Positions 51,468 through 60,019 of a stretch of DNA of 64,000 nt are shown here, piece after piece. The stretch covers positions 216,519-280,518 of the forward strand of contig CAZJBS010000001.1 in assembly GCA_964544475.1 (NCBI GenBank). The letters are read 5' to 3'. The stretch comes from CAZJBS01 sp964544475. GTDB lineage: Bacteria; CLD3; SB21. The notes beneath the pieces were generated by a model. The model was given only the letters and a program-made list of their open reading frames with translations, was not told where the DNA came from and made no database searches. Position 1 is the stretch's first letter, and every line of letters starts with the position of its first letter. Made by a program: the position numbers and the translations under genes.

Positions 51468-53870
51468 TCAGGCTCTGGTTTTCTCTTCCATCAAAGCTTC
51501 GTAGGCTTCTTTGATTTCGCGAAACCGTTCATCTCCGGCAATGCCGAGTTCGTCGTCGGTGTTCATGTCGGGATGGTAAATCATGCTCAACTTTCTGAAC
51601 ACAGCTTTGATCTGCTCGACCGAGGCATCTTCTTTGATTCCGAGGATCTCATAGTAATTACGTTTGCGTCCGGTGGCGACGGTGCCGCCTTCCGAGGTGC
51701 CCAGTTGGAGGGCCTCTTTGATGAAGTCGTAAATCTGCCTGATTTGGGGACCGGCTTCTTCAGTTGTCAACTGGCCATTTTCAAAACCGGATTTCAGCAC
51801 TTCAAGATCGGACTTAAAATCGATAACGGCGATGATCATATCGGCACTGGAATTGGAGGAGAGCGCATCGATGATCACTTCCTCGGTTTGCCGGATCAGA
51901 TCCCGCACAACCTGTTGCTTGTCGGCGTTCAGACGTTCCTGGAGCACACGCACCGTATTCTGAATGTCCTCGGCGACTTCTTTTGCCAATACATACTGCT
52001 TGTTGACCAGGGCCGTTTGCGCTCTTTCGAGGTAAAATCCAAACTCGTGAATTTCCTCGCTGAATTGAGTAGCCAATTCCGTATCCTGCAGTTGCCTCAT
52101 AAGAATTTCCGCATTGGAAACTTCCAAGAGGGCGTCCTTGCGGATTTGTTTGTATTTGTCGGCTTCATCCTTGGCCCGATTGGCGTGTCGCGTGATTTCG
52201 TTGCAGAGGTGTTCGACGGAGTCGAAATCATTCTTAACCATGAACGTCTTGGCGGCGGTCAATAATCGAACCGCTTCGGCAAAGGATTCCTGGGCGTGGT
52301 GTTCGCTGTCCGCGCCCCGGGCCAGTTCAACGTGCTCCTCGGCGTCATCCAGCCACCACCTCGCCTGGCGTCTTTTTTCAGAAAATTGGATGCGTTTTCG
52401 GACGAAGTAACCGGCCAGCAGAACGGCCGTCACACTGAGCCCGAGGATGGCCATGAACCGGAATTGCTGGGAGCGCGAGGCTTCCTGGATTTTCGCCTGC
52501 AACACGCGGGCTTCCTGGTTTTCCAAGTCATAAGACAGAGCCATGCGTATGAAATTCTCTGCCACTCTCAGGTTGTCGTTTTCGAATTCAGTCTGGGCCC
52601 TCTCGACATAACCCATGGACAATTTCTGAGACGCCTTGGTTTGCATGTTGCGGCCCTCGGCATTGTCTTTGTCCAGCGTGAGGATTTCCTGCGCAGCCTG
52701 GTAGGCGAGGTACCAATTTTCCCGCCCGAGTTCTCTCATGGCCTGGTTCTTGAGATAGTCAATCCGCAATCGGCTGTCGCTTTTGGCATAGTCATAGTCG
52801 GCCCCAATAGAAAGACGGTCGGCGCCTTTTTCGTAAAGACCGGAAGTTGAGTCGATGCGCAGATCATATCTGGCTATGTCCATAAACCGAGGATCGACGG
52901 ACACGTCGCCCGGCTGGGGTTGAAGACGGTCGTAATTGACCGAATTGGCCCAAAGGTTGTTCGATCGAAACATGTTTTGGCGTCCGCTCTTGAGTTGACG
53001 GATACCGGTCTCATTGAAGACAATATTGTTGTTGATGAGGGCCATGGCAGATCCATCGTAAACAAGAATACCCACGCCGGGCGTATGCAGCAGGATGGTG
53101 TTATTGCGGACGATGGGACTGGATTCTTTTCGGATTACAATACCGGCGTGATTCCCGTAAATGTAATTCCCCGCCACCTTCGGCATGCTGTGATCAAAAA
53201 TGGAAATGCCGTGCCGTCCATTGAAGCGGATCGTGTTTTTCTCGATCACCGGTGACGAGCGGTCCTCGACGATAATACCGTCCGATCCGTTGAAGGCCAG
53301 CGTGGATCCGCTGATCAGGCCCTGACATTTGCCGCTGATTCGAATGCCCGCCTCGGTATTCTTGACCACGGCGCTTTCGCGAATGGTGATCGAACTATGA
53401 TACGCCACGTCGATACCGTGCCGGCCATTCCGAAATGCGCAACTGTTAATGACGAAAGAGGCATAGCGGGCCATAAGGACGGGAAAATCCGAGGAATCCC
53501 GGAACTGAAAAGACATCCGGCTCAATCTTCCCGAGCCCAGGTTCAGGGCCATGACAGCGGGCGCAGAAGGGTCGGCCATCACAACGGTCTTTCCAATGCC
53601 GGCGCCTTCCAGATTGACAAAGCCTTTCAGTGTGAGGTTCTCGTAGTATATGCCTTCTTTGATTCGGATTCTTGCGTTGTAGTCGGCCCGGTCAATCGCT
53701 TCCTGAATGGTCGTAAAATCCCCGCTTCCATCCTGAGCCACCGTGAGATTTTTGTCGGCTTGCGATTTGGTGGAGCGCACAATACTTTGGGCGGACAGAG
53801 CGCCGGCGAAGAAAAGGGCCGTCAACAGCAGACAGAAGAACGTGCGATGTGGATGAACGTGCTTCCCCAA
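51468..53870 (-). CDS. Periplasmic beta-helix protein with transmembrane anchor and cytoplasmic J domain
   Basis: 800 residues with an unusual order. A signal-like hydrophobic stretch (about 9-27) leads into a right-handed parallel beta-helix (about 40-330): DFTTIQEAIDRA, then repeated N-x-x-x-x-N-G/I-x-I units such as NTIRFNGRHGISIF and NTILLHTPGVGILVY. A helical region (about 370-465) precedes a transmembrane helix (469-488, basic on its C-terminal side), a long charged coiled-coil segment, and a J domain at 736-797 with NYYEILGIKEDAS and the HPD tripeptide in YHPDMNTDD. So a DnaK-recruiting domain is wired to an extracytoplasmic beta-helix. It has no zinc or G/F region of classical DnaJ. 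Confidence 0.83.
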   Translation of the reverse strand: MGKHVHPHRTFFCLLLTALFFAGALSAQSIVRSTKSQADKNLTVAQDGSGDFTTIQEAIDRADYNARIRIKEGIYYENLTLKGFVNLEGAGIGKTVVMADPSAPAVMALNLGSGRLSRMSFQFRDSSDFPVLMARYASFVINSCAFRNGRHGIDVAYHSSITIRESAVVKNTEAGIRISGKCQGLISGSTLAFNGSDGIIVEDRSSPVIEKNTIRFNGRHGISIFDHSMPKVAGNYIYGNHAGIVIRKESSPIVRNNTILLHTPGVGILVYDGSAMALINNNIVFNETGIRQLKSGRQNMFRSNNLWANSVNYDRLQPQPGDVSVDPRFMDIARYDLRIDSTSGLYEKGADRLSIGADYDYAKSDSRLRIDYLKNQAMRELGRENWYLAYQAAQEILTLDKDNAEGRNMQTKASQKLSMGYVERAQTEFENDNLRVAENFIRMALSYDLENQEARVLQAKIQEASRSQQFRFMAILGLSVTAVLLAGYFVRKRIQFSEKRRQARWWLDDAEEHVELARGADSEHHAQESFAEAVRLLTAAKTFMVKNDFDSVEHLCNEITRHANRAKDEADKYKQIRKDALLEVSNAEILMRQLQDTELATQFSEEIHEFGFYLERAQTALVNKQYVLAKEVAEDIQNTVRVLQERLNADKQQVVRDLIRQTEEVIIDALSSNSSADMIIAVIDFKSDLEVLKSGFENGQLTTEEAGPQIRQIYDFIKEALQLGTSEGGTVATGRKRNYYEILGIKEDASVEQIKAVFRKLSMIYHPDMNTDDELGIAGDERFREIKEAYEALMEEKTRA

Positions 53871-53876
53871 GGAGAA

Positions 53877-55541
53877 TCAATTCGTCAGTTTCTTGATGAT
53901 CTTAAAACGGCCGTCGAGCCTGGGTTCGAGCGGCGTGTGATCCTGGACGTATTTGATAATGGCATCGCGAATGGCCAATCCCGTCATCGCGACATTTTCG
54001 GCGCCGATCTGGGTGAGTCGCCCAAATCCCGAATTCCCCTCGGCGAGGTAATCGGACACCGCCAGATTGTACCAACGATCAGGTTCATACGGCTTCCCGC
54101 CTATTTCAAGAAGAGTAACGCGCTCGCGATCCGGACGGTTCTTGTCCACGACGACCCTGGCGCCGGCCACCAACATGCCGTTGGAACCGCCGGCCACTCT
54201 GTCTTCCAACAGTTCTTTGATAAAGGCGCCGGAGACTTTCATCACGACGATTCGGTTGTCGAACGGCATGACTTTGAATACATCGCGGGCCGTGATGTCC
54301 CCCGATTTGATCTCCGCGCGAACGCCGCCGTAATTGGAGACGGCCATGTCGGCCGCGCCACCGGCCAGCATGGCGTCCGCAACCAGATTACCCATCAGGG
54401 ACTCGCCGTCTGAGCGGCGGGTCAGGGGTTCAGACGAACGGCCAATGACATCATCAAAGCCCTTTTCAATTTCTTTTTGCCATGCGGTGATTTTCTCATC
54501 CAGGGCCTGGTCAGGCCAATATTCATCACGGAAGAGCGTCAACATGCCGCCTTGATCAAGGTCGAAGTCGTAACCGACCAAGGCGCGGTGCGACCGGTCA
54601 AAATACAGGTTAATATGGCCAAGCGCGGCGCTGCTGTTGGCAAAGCTCTGAACGACGAGGGTATGCGTATCGGGATCTTCCCACGGAATATTCTGTCCGC
54701 GATGGACGTGGCCGGTGAGCACCATGTCGAGACCCGGAACAAAATGGGCGATCTCGATGCCGCTGGCGGCGACACTTTCGAAATCCTTGCCATTGGCAAT
54801 GCCATCCAGCAACTTGGCGTAGCCTTCCTCAGGATTATAATCGAGCCAGGCATGCGTACTGAGAATGACAAAGTCGCATTTTTCCTGCTCACGCAGAATT
54901 TTGACATATTTGCGTGCCGTGGGAATCTCGGGCAAAAAATCCAGTCCGGCCACGTGGGCCGGATAGCTCATGGACAACGTACTTCGGGTGCCAAGCCCGA
55001 GAATGCCAATCCGGATGCCGTGAATGTCCTTGACGATATAGGGTTTGACGAACGGGGCCAGTTCGCCGGTTTCTTTGTCGACGATGTTGGCCGCCAGGAA
55101 AGGGAATTCGGCAAGTTTCTGAATCTCCATCAGATTCTCTTTGCCAAGATCAAAATCGTGATTGCCAACCGCCATGGCATCGTAGCGTATGAGATTCATA
55201 TAGTCGATCATGGCTCGTCCGCCGGTGCGGGTTCCCAGGAGCGTGCCCTGAAAAATATCGCCCTGATCGAGCAGGAGAACGCCCCAGCCTCTTTGTTCGG
55301 CGACATGTCGCACGGAATTGATGTAACGGGCCGCCGAGGCCCCACCGCCAACAATCGGCGGGAATTCAGGATTGATAAAGGTGGCTTCGGTATTGACCAC
55401 GCCGCCGTGAACGTCGTTCGTGAAGAAAACAGTGATCCGCTGGTAATCCTGGTCGGACCATTTCTTTTGATACTGGGCGACGAGCTTGGGAGCCGATGAC
55501 ATCAACAACAAAACCAAACAAAGAGCATTCAGAGGGTTCAT
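53877..55541 (-). CDS. UshA-like 5'-nucleotidase / metallophosphatase
   Basis: 554 residues with a signal peptide (about 1-22). The N-terminal metallophosphoesterase has FFTNDVHGG, LLDQGDIFQG, VGNHDFDLG and VLTGHVHRGQ, the dimetal site motifs; the C-terminal 5_nucleotid_C domain has GNLVADAMLAGGAADMAVSN, GGVRAEIKSGDIT and FKVMPFDNRIVVM. It should hydrolyse nucleotides or UDP-sugars in the periplasm for phosphate and nucleoside salvage. It starts 10 bp after a strong terminator, 6 bp separate it from the beta-helix/J-domain gene. Confidence 0.93.
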   Translation of the reverse strand: MNPLNALCLVLLLMSSAPKLVAQYQKKWSDQDYQRITVFFTNDVHGGVVNTEATFINPEFPPIVGGGASAARYINSVRHVAEQRGWGVLLLDQGDIFQGTLLGTRTGGRAMIDYMNLIRYDAMAVGNHDFDLGKENLMEIQKLAEFPFLAANIVDKETGELAPFVKPYIVKDIHGIRIGILGLGTRSTLSMSYPAHVAGLDFLPEIPTARKYVKILREQEKCDFVILSTHAWLDYNPEEGYAKLLDGIANGKDFESVAASGIEIAHFVPGLDMVLTGHVHRGQNIPWEDPDTHTLVVQSFANSSAALGHINLYFDRSHRALVGYDFDLDQGGMLTLFRDEYWPDQALDEKITAWQKEIEKGFDDVIGRSSEPLTRRSDGESLMGNLVADAMLAGGAADMAVSNYGGVRAEIKSGDITARDVFKVMPFDNRIVVMKVSGAFIKELLEDRVAGGSNGMLVAGARVVVDKNRPDRERVTLLEIGGKPYEPDRWYNLAVSDYLAEGNSGFGRLTQIGAENVAMTGLAIRDAIIKYVQDHTPLEPRLDGRFKIIKKLTN

Positions 55542-55549
55542 GGGATTCC

Positions 55550-55588
55550 AAAAAAAAATGGGACAAGAGAAATGACTTGTCCCATTTT
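55550..55588 (-). terminator. Rho-independent terminator of the cytochrome-lipoprotein operon
   Basis: A 9-bp stem TGGGACAAG (55559-55567) / CTTGTCCCA (55576-55584), extended by four A-T pairs, with an 8-base loop. On the minus strand it is followed by eight or nine U residues (the A tract at 55550-55558). It ends the transcript of the gene at 55635-56384 just before the nucleotidase start. Confidence 0.85.
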
Positions 55589-55634
55589 AGGGAATTTCGC
55601 AGTAGGTCGCAAGGAATAAAGGACGGGAGAGAGC

Positions 55635-56384
55635 TCAGTTATTCAACGCACCTTCCGTGATCCAGGTCCGGATGGTGTCAATGGTGGCATCACTCAAATA
55701 CGGGCCGCCGTCGGGCATGCGTTCGAGGGTCCGGACCGTAGACGTCGTCTTGATCTTGTGATAGACATAACTGCTGTCGGCATCATAAGGCCTAATCCTC
55801 ATGAAGGAGGCGGCCTGGAGGCTTGGGACGTTAACCATGGCCAAATACGCATTTCCGTCCAGGTTCATGGAGCCCGGCAGATTGGATCCGCCCCCGTCAT
55901 GACAGCCGCCGCAATTCGACTGAAAGATCGGCCGTACGTGCTGGGCAAACGAGTACGACTGGATGAAGACATTCGGTTGCTCGGCACGGGTCTTCGCGCC
56001 CTGATCAATCCATGCGGCAATGAGCGATTCCTGTTCAACGGTCAGAACCGGGCCGCTGGCCGGCATCCGGTCGCCCACGATGCCCGCCGCGCCGGTGATT
56101 TTTTGATAAAGGTATGAAGCGGAGGCATCACCCGCCACCACCCGCTTGACGTTTGATTTTTGTGCGCTCGCCACATCGACGAGTTCTTCATAAGCCCAGG
56201 ATTCACGCAGGTCAAGCAGTTCATGGCCGGCATTGTGACAGGCGATGCATTCGCCGTCAAAAATATCCTGAATATTTTGAGGAACAAAATTCGAATCGCT
56301 CTGACCTTCTTCGGATAGGTCACCGCATGCGGCGGCGAGCCATAGCCATGGCAAGAAAAGGCTCAGACGGAGGGGGAAGCTCAT
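55635..56384 (-). CDS. Lipoprotein with two c-type haem motifs
   Basis: 249 residues. The signal sequence ends in a lipobox, LAAAC with the acylated C20. Two CXXCH motifs follow: CIACH (46-50) near the N-terminus and CGGCH near 157, each starting a module of similar layout (F-x-x-x-C-x-x-C-H, then Y-L/V-Y-x-K-I and R-M-P). These modules resemble planctomycete-type cytochrome c domains. It should sit in the outer membrane or inner-membrane outer leaflet as an electron carrier. It is 27 bp downstream of the DUF5777 barrel, which has the same kind of module. Confidence 0.8.
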   Translation of the reverse strand: MSFPLRLSLFLPWLWLAAACGDLSEEGQSDSNFVPQNIQDIFDGECIACHNAGHELLDLRESWAYEELVDVASAQKSNVKRVVAGDASASYLYQKITGAAGIVGDRMPASGPVLTVEQESLIAAWIDQGAKTRAEQPNVFIQSYSFAQHVRPIFQSNCGGCHDGGGSNLPGSMNLDGNAYLAMVNVPSLQAASFMRIRPYDADSSYVYHKIKTTSTVRTLERMPDGGPYLSDATIDTIRTWITEGALNN

Positions 56385-56411
56385 TGGAAGATTCTCCTGG
56401 TTGAAAAAGGG

Positions 56412-57668
56412 TTACCACTTGAACTGACGAATGATATTAAAACCAAAATGAACATTCGGCCCGCTGTCGAACAGTTTTCCGGATTGCACCGTCGCACTGC
56501 CCGGAAGATACTGCGTCGTGTGCAAATGCTGGTTGTTTGAAATGAGGACCTCGAAAACATGCAATCGTATCCGGTGAGCGACACCGATGGACCATGTATT
56601 ATAGCGCCGGTCGCCGGCAAACGTATTGCCTCTGTAACCCTGAATACGGGCCACGTATTCCGCCACCAGTGCCGTATTTTTTTTCACTCGGTATTCGGAC
56701 CCGAATCCGATGGCGGTGGTTGATCGTGTGTCGGAGTAGGTCCGGCCGTCGGTGCGTCGGATAATCTTTTCATGGTTGCTTCGCAGGGCCCACGAGGGCG
56801 CCAGTAAGAGGCTCCAGTTGGGCCGGACTCGTGAAGCGAGGAGCAACTGCAGCGTCGGTGACAGTCTGTTGGAGGCGGCCACGTCCTGCCGGCTGATCCA
56901 ATCGAAGGCCGCATAGCATCCCACGGTCACGGGCCATCCTTCTTTTTGGCGCCATGGTACGTACTTGAAGGCCATTTCCACGTCTTTGTGGTATCCGGTC
57001 CGCCGTATCAGGAGGTCGAGATTGTCACGAAGCGCGATCGAAAGATTGATGCTTGTCATTGCGCCATTGTCGAGTCCGAAAAATGTCTGTAAGGTGGCAT
57101 GGCCCCCGCCATTCATTACGCCGAAACGATGGAGTATTCGGAATTCCGCCGTCCTGGAGCCGAGTGTACGTGACGTCGGCAGGTTGATCAACTGGGTTGC
57201 AAGAAAATCATCCTTTTCAGGCGCGACGGCGGATGTTGAACGTTCGGATGACGATCCCGCCTGGCCCCATAGTTCCCGGGGAAAGGAATTGATCCATGTG
57301 GCGATGGCTTCCACATCGCTCCGGGACAGGGGATCGGCGTCCAGCGGCATGGCGTCTTCCTTGTAAGGGAGTTCTTCCGGTTTTCTAGCTATCTTCCGAT
57401 AGAGGTAACTGCCGTCCACATTATTGGGCGCCACACGGCGCAGCGTCTCATCTTCCGAACTTATGTGGTTGACAAGATTCCTGTAGCTATGGCCCGCTTC
57501 GAGCGACATGCCAAGGACCGGCTCGTCTCCGCCATGACAGGAGATACAATGTGAGTTGAATATCGCCTGAACGGTGGCGAAAGAGGCTTCAGCACCACTT
57601 TGTGAATATCCGGCAGCAGCCACCGTGAGTGAAAGGAAAAAAAGCAGCCCGGCGTTGGTACAATACAT
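56412..57668 (-). CDS. Outer-membrane beta-barrel of DUF5777 type fused to a haem-c module
   Basis: 418 residues. A signal peptide (about 1-22) is followed by one cytochrome-like module with CISCH (41-45), LYRKIARKP and MPLDADPL, then a linker and a barrel from about 160 to the end with alternating hydrophobic strands (LATQLINLPTSRTLGSRTAEF, RILHRFGVMNGGGHATLQTF, EVLISNNQHLHT) and a terminal aromatic (FKW). The barrel part matches DUF5777, an outer-membrane family of unknown role. Ribosome-binding AAGG precedes the ATG. Having a haem motif on an outer-membrane barrel is notable. Confidence 0.78.
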   Translation of the reverse strand: MYCTNAGLLFFLSLTVAAAGYSQSGAEASFATVQAIFNSHCISCHGGDEPVLGMSLEAGHSYRNLVNHISSEDETLRRVAPNNVDGSYLYRKIARKPEELPYKEDAMPLDADPLSRSDVEAIATWINSFPRELWGQAGSSSERSTSAVAPEKDDFLATQLINLPTSRTLGSRTAEFRILHRFGVMNGGGHATLQTFFGLDNGAMTSINLSIALRDNLDLLIRRTGYHKDVEMAFKYVPWRQKEGWPVTVGCYAAFDWISRQDVAASNRLSPTLQLLLASRVRPNWSLLLAPSWALRSNHEKIIRRTDGRTYSDTRSTTAIGFGSEYRVKKNTALVAEYVARIQGYRGNTFAGDRRYNTWSIGVAHRIRLHVFEVLISNNQHLHTTQYLPGSATVQSGKLFDSGPNVHFGFNIIRQFKW

Positions 57669-57685
57669 GTGACGGATCCTTATGG

Positions 57686-58849
57686 TTAGTAGCGCAGCAA
57701 GGCGCCGATATTGCCCATGATTTTCATTCGTGAATTTTCATTCGTGTTTTCCACGCGGCAACCTTGCATATACGCGTAGGTAATGGCCTCTTCCACGACG
57801 TCCTCCAGTTCGTGGGCGGGGCCGCCGCAAATGGGGCATGACGCGCCCGAACCTTTTTCGTCCGGCGTGCCAATGAAAAAACACTTATGGCACACGAAGC
57901 CCGGCGCCGTGAAACCCTTGGTCACGACGAGCGTATTGACGCCGCCGCGCCGCAACGATTGCAGCGTTGGTTGCAGTCCATGAACGCCTTTGCCGTTGTT
58001 ACCCTGGGCTTCGTTGCGCAGGCGGTCAATCACGTCGGCCTGATGTTTATCCTCGGCCTTGCGGGCGGCGTCCTCGGTCCGCCGGATGACCTCGGCCAGC
58101 GGCGCGTCAGGCTCGACCACGACATGTCCGACCACTTTCTTGCGAACGGAAACCGACAGAGCGGCTTCGAAGCTCGTGATCATGTTTTGACGCCCGCCGA
58201 TCACGAGCCATGGAATATCCTTCGTATCGATCAACTTCTCAGTTTCAGTGGCGATCTTCTTGAAATGTTTGTTCATCAATTCGCCATGCGCGTTGTCCGC
58301 GTGGCGTTCCTGCGTTCCCTCAAATCCGCCAAACTTCGTTTTGGATGAAACATCATCGGTCCAGCTGAGATGTTCATTGACAAATCCCAGCGTGACATCA
58401 AACAGTTTGGCTTTCGCGCTGTCCACGAGGGCAATCGCATAACTTCGGTGGTCGCACATCAGGTCGCTCAAGGGCCGGATGAAAGGGTCATAGTCCACGT
58501 TGAGATAGTCCTTCACGGGCTGCGGCAGTTCCATCGTTTCCCAATAGTTCAGAATACTGGATGAAAAAACGACCAGGCCTTTCGAGGCGTCCTTGTGAAT
58601 GAATTCATGGGTTACGAAACCTTCCATCTTGGTAAAATCGCTTTCGATGGACTGAACCTGTTCGCGGGAAAGACGTTTCTCATGTTTGACGATGTCCAGG
58701 CGGTGTCGTTTTTCCTTGAGAAGCGTCTTCATGGCGATACGATAGTCGTGATTTCTTTCATTTTTGTTGATGTTAAGATAGAGACTGGAAATAAAATGCT
58801 CTTTACTACCCATCTTAGATAATCTCTCAATGACCTTCTGGGTTAACAT
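57686..58849 (-). CDS. Bacterial aeRF1-like (baeRF/Vms1-related) protein
   Basis: 387 residues from ATG 58847-58849, after GAAGGAG. The order resembles archaeo-eukaryotic release factor 1 without the GGQ tip: an N-terminal helical domain, an RNase-H-like middle domain near 150-290 with VFSSSILNYWETMEL, LVDSAKAKLFDVTLGFV, KFGGFEGTQERHADNAH and IPWLVIGGRQNMITSF, and an eL30-like C-terminal part near 290-387 with FVCHKCFFIGTPD and ASCPICGGPAH, a four-cysteine zinc ribbon. Such proteins (baeRF) are thought to act on stalled ribosomes; the function in bacteria is not settled. Confidence 0.75.
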   Translation of the reverse strand: MLTQKVIERLSKMGSKEHFISSLYLNINKNERNHDYRIAMKTLLKEKRHRLDIVKHEKRLSREQVQSIESDFTKMEGFVTHEFIHKDASKGLVVFSSSILNYWETMELPQPVKDYLNVDYDPFIRPLSDLMCDHRSYAIALVDSAKAKLFDVTLGFVNEHLSWTDDVSSKTKFGGFEGTQERHADNAHGELMNKHFKKIATETEKLIDTKDIPWLVIGGRQNMITSFEAALSVSVRKKVVGHVVVEPDAPLAEVIRRTEDAARKAEDKHQADVIDRLRNEAQGNNGKGVHGLQPTLQSLRRGGVNTLVVTKGFTAPGFVCHKCFFIGTPDEKGSGASCPICGGPAHELEDVVEEAITYAYMQGCRVENTNENSRMKIMGNIGALLRY

Positions 58850-58888
58850 GAGAATCTCCTTCAGGTAGGTTATTGAAATGACGTATCA

Positions 58889-58907
58889 GGACCGGACGGG
58901 CCGGTCC
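58889..58907 (-). other. Stable hairpin in the leader before the baeRF gene
   Basis: A perfect 7-bp GC stem, GGACCGG (58889-58895) / CCGGTCC (58901-58907), with a 5-base loop lies between the radical SAM stop and the baeRF ribosome-binding site. There is no U tract on either side, so it is not a simple terminator; it could shield mRNA or attenuate read-through. Confidence 0.4.
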
Positions 58908-58925
58908 TCCGGAGGATTGGCTCCA

Positions 58926-59945
58926 TCATGAAGCGGCCGGGTTTGGATGCCGAAAACCCTGCCAGGTACCGCGTCGTGCCAGTTCGCTTTGTACCAGCTC
59001 AGCCAACCTGGTACCATCCGTCAGCCACGCGGGTGCGATCAGTAGTTCACGCGTTGCGTCGCCGTACAGGCGCTGAATGGCCAGTGTGGGTTTCAATCGT
59101 TCAAGAAAGTCGCACACCAATTCCACATATTCCGGGAGTTCATAGATATGAAACGGATCCTTTTCAAAAAGTCGCGCGAGGGCCGTGCCCCGGACAATAT
59201 GTAAATTATGAATCTTGATGAAATCCAGCGGGAGATCGGACAAGACGTCCGCCATCGCCAGGATTTGTTCTCTCGTTTCTGTTGGAAAGCCGAGGATGAC
59301 ATGGGCCCCGATATCAAAGCCGCGTTGGGCTGATTCACGGACGGCTCGGACAAAGCAGGCGAAGTCGTGCCCGCGATTGACCCAGCGCAGCGTCGCGTCA
59401 TAGATGGATTCGCAGCCATACTCCACGCTGACATACGTGTCTCTTGCCAGACGTTCCAGAAGCCGCAGTTTGTCTTCATCCACACAGTCCGGGCGCGTTC
59501 CCACGATAAGGCCCCCGATGTCCGGGTGATCGAGCGCTTCGGTGTACAATTTTTCCAGTTGCTCCACCGGTGCGTAGGTGTTGCTGTAGGCCTGAAAATA
59601 AGCAAAAAAAGCCTGAGAGCCGAATCGACGCTTGAGGTACGGCAAGGCTTCCTCAATTTGAATCCGCACGGGGACCGCTGGTTTGAGATACACTTTGGGG
59701 CGGTATTCGGAGGAGGCCGGGCTGAATCCTTCATTGTTGCAATACGTGCACCCGCCAAAAGCCACGGTACCGTCGCGGTTGGGGCATGTGAATCCGGCAT
59801 CGATGGTGAGACGATACACCGGACGTCCGAAAACCGAACGGAGGTATTGGTTGTACGAAAAATATCGTCGCCCTTCACGGAGAAACGAACCCGCCTCCGG
59901 CGAAGAACGTTTGGCCATGAGAGTCTTCTCGTTGGTTTGAATCAT
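58926..59945 (-). CDS. TIGR01212 family radical SAM protein (YhcC-like)
   Basis: 339 residues from ATG 59943-59945. SYNQYLRSVFGRPVYRLTIDAGF, then TCPNRDGTVAFGGCTYCNN, gives the unusual CxxxxxxxxxCxxC spacing of the TIGR01212/YhcC group and separates it from ordinary radical SAM enzymes. VGTRPDCVDEDKL, SVEYGCESIYD and HVILGFPTETREQIL follow as in the Elp3/MiaB-like core. The substrate is unknown for the family, though tRNA or fatty-acid-linked roles have been suggested. Confidence 0.9.
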   Translation of the reverse strand: MIQTNEKTLMAKRSSPEAGSFLREGRRYFSYNQYLRSVFGRPVYRLTIDAGFTCPNRDGTVAFGGCTYCNNEGFSPASSEYRPKVYLKPAVPVRIQIEEALPYLKRRFGSQAFFAYFQAYSNTYAPVEQLEKLYTEALDHPDIGGLIVGTRPDCVDEDKLRLLERLARDTYVSVEYGCESIYDATLRWVNRGHDFACFVRAVRESAQRGFDIGAHVILGFPTETREQILAMADVLSDLPLDFIKIHNLHIVRGTALARLFEKDPFHIYELPEYVELVCDFLERLKPTLAIQRLYGDATRELLIAPAWLTDGTRLAELVQSELARRGTWQGFRHPNPAAS

Positions 59946-59977
59946 CAGGGGCGTTGCATATAGGGATTGACTGGCTC

Positions 59978-60006
59978 AATATACAAACGCCGTCCACGAA
60001 AAGCAA
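59978..60006 (-). promoter_or_regulatory. Possible promoter of the TIGR01212 gene
   Basis: On the minus strand TTGCTT (60001-60006), a 17-base spacer and TATATT (59978-59983), about 33 bases before the ATG. The -10 box is good (5 of 6); the -35 is weak. Confidence 0.35.
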
Positions 60007-60019
60007 GATGGCGGGCGCT

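Noticed and set aside
53397..55499. Long plus-strand open frames (338 and 340 codons) opposite the beta-helix and UshA-like genes
   Set aside because: The minus-strand proteins carry clear family motifs and signal peptides. The plus frames are long only because of codon composition.
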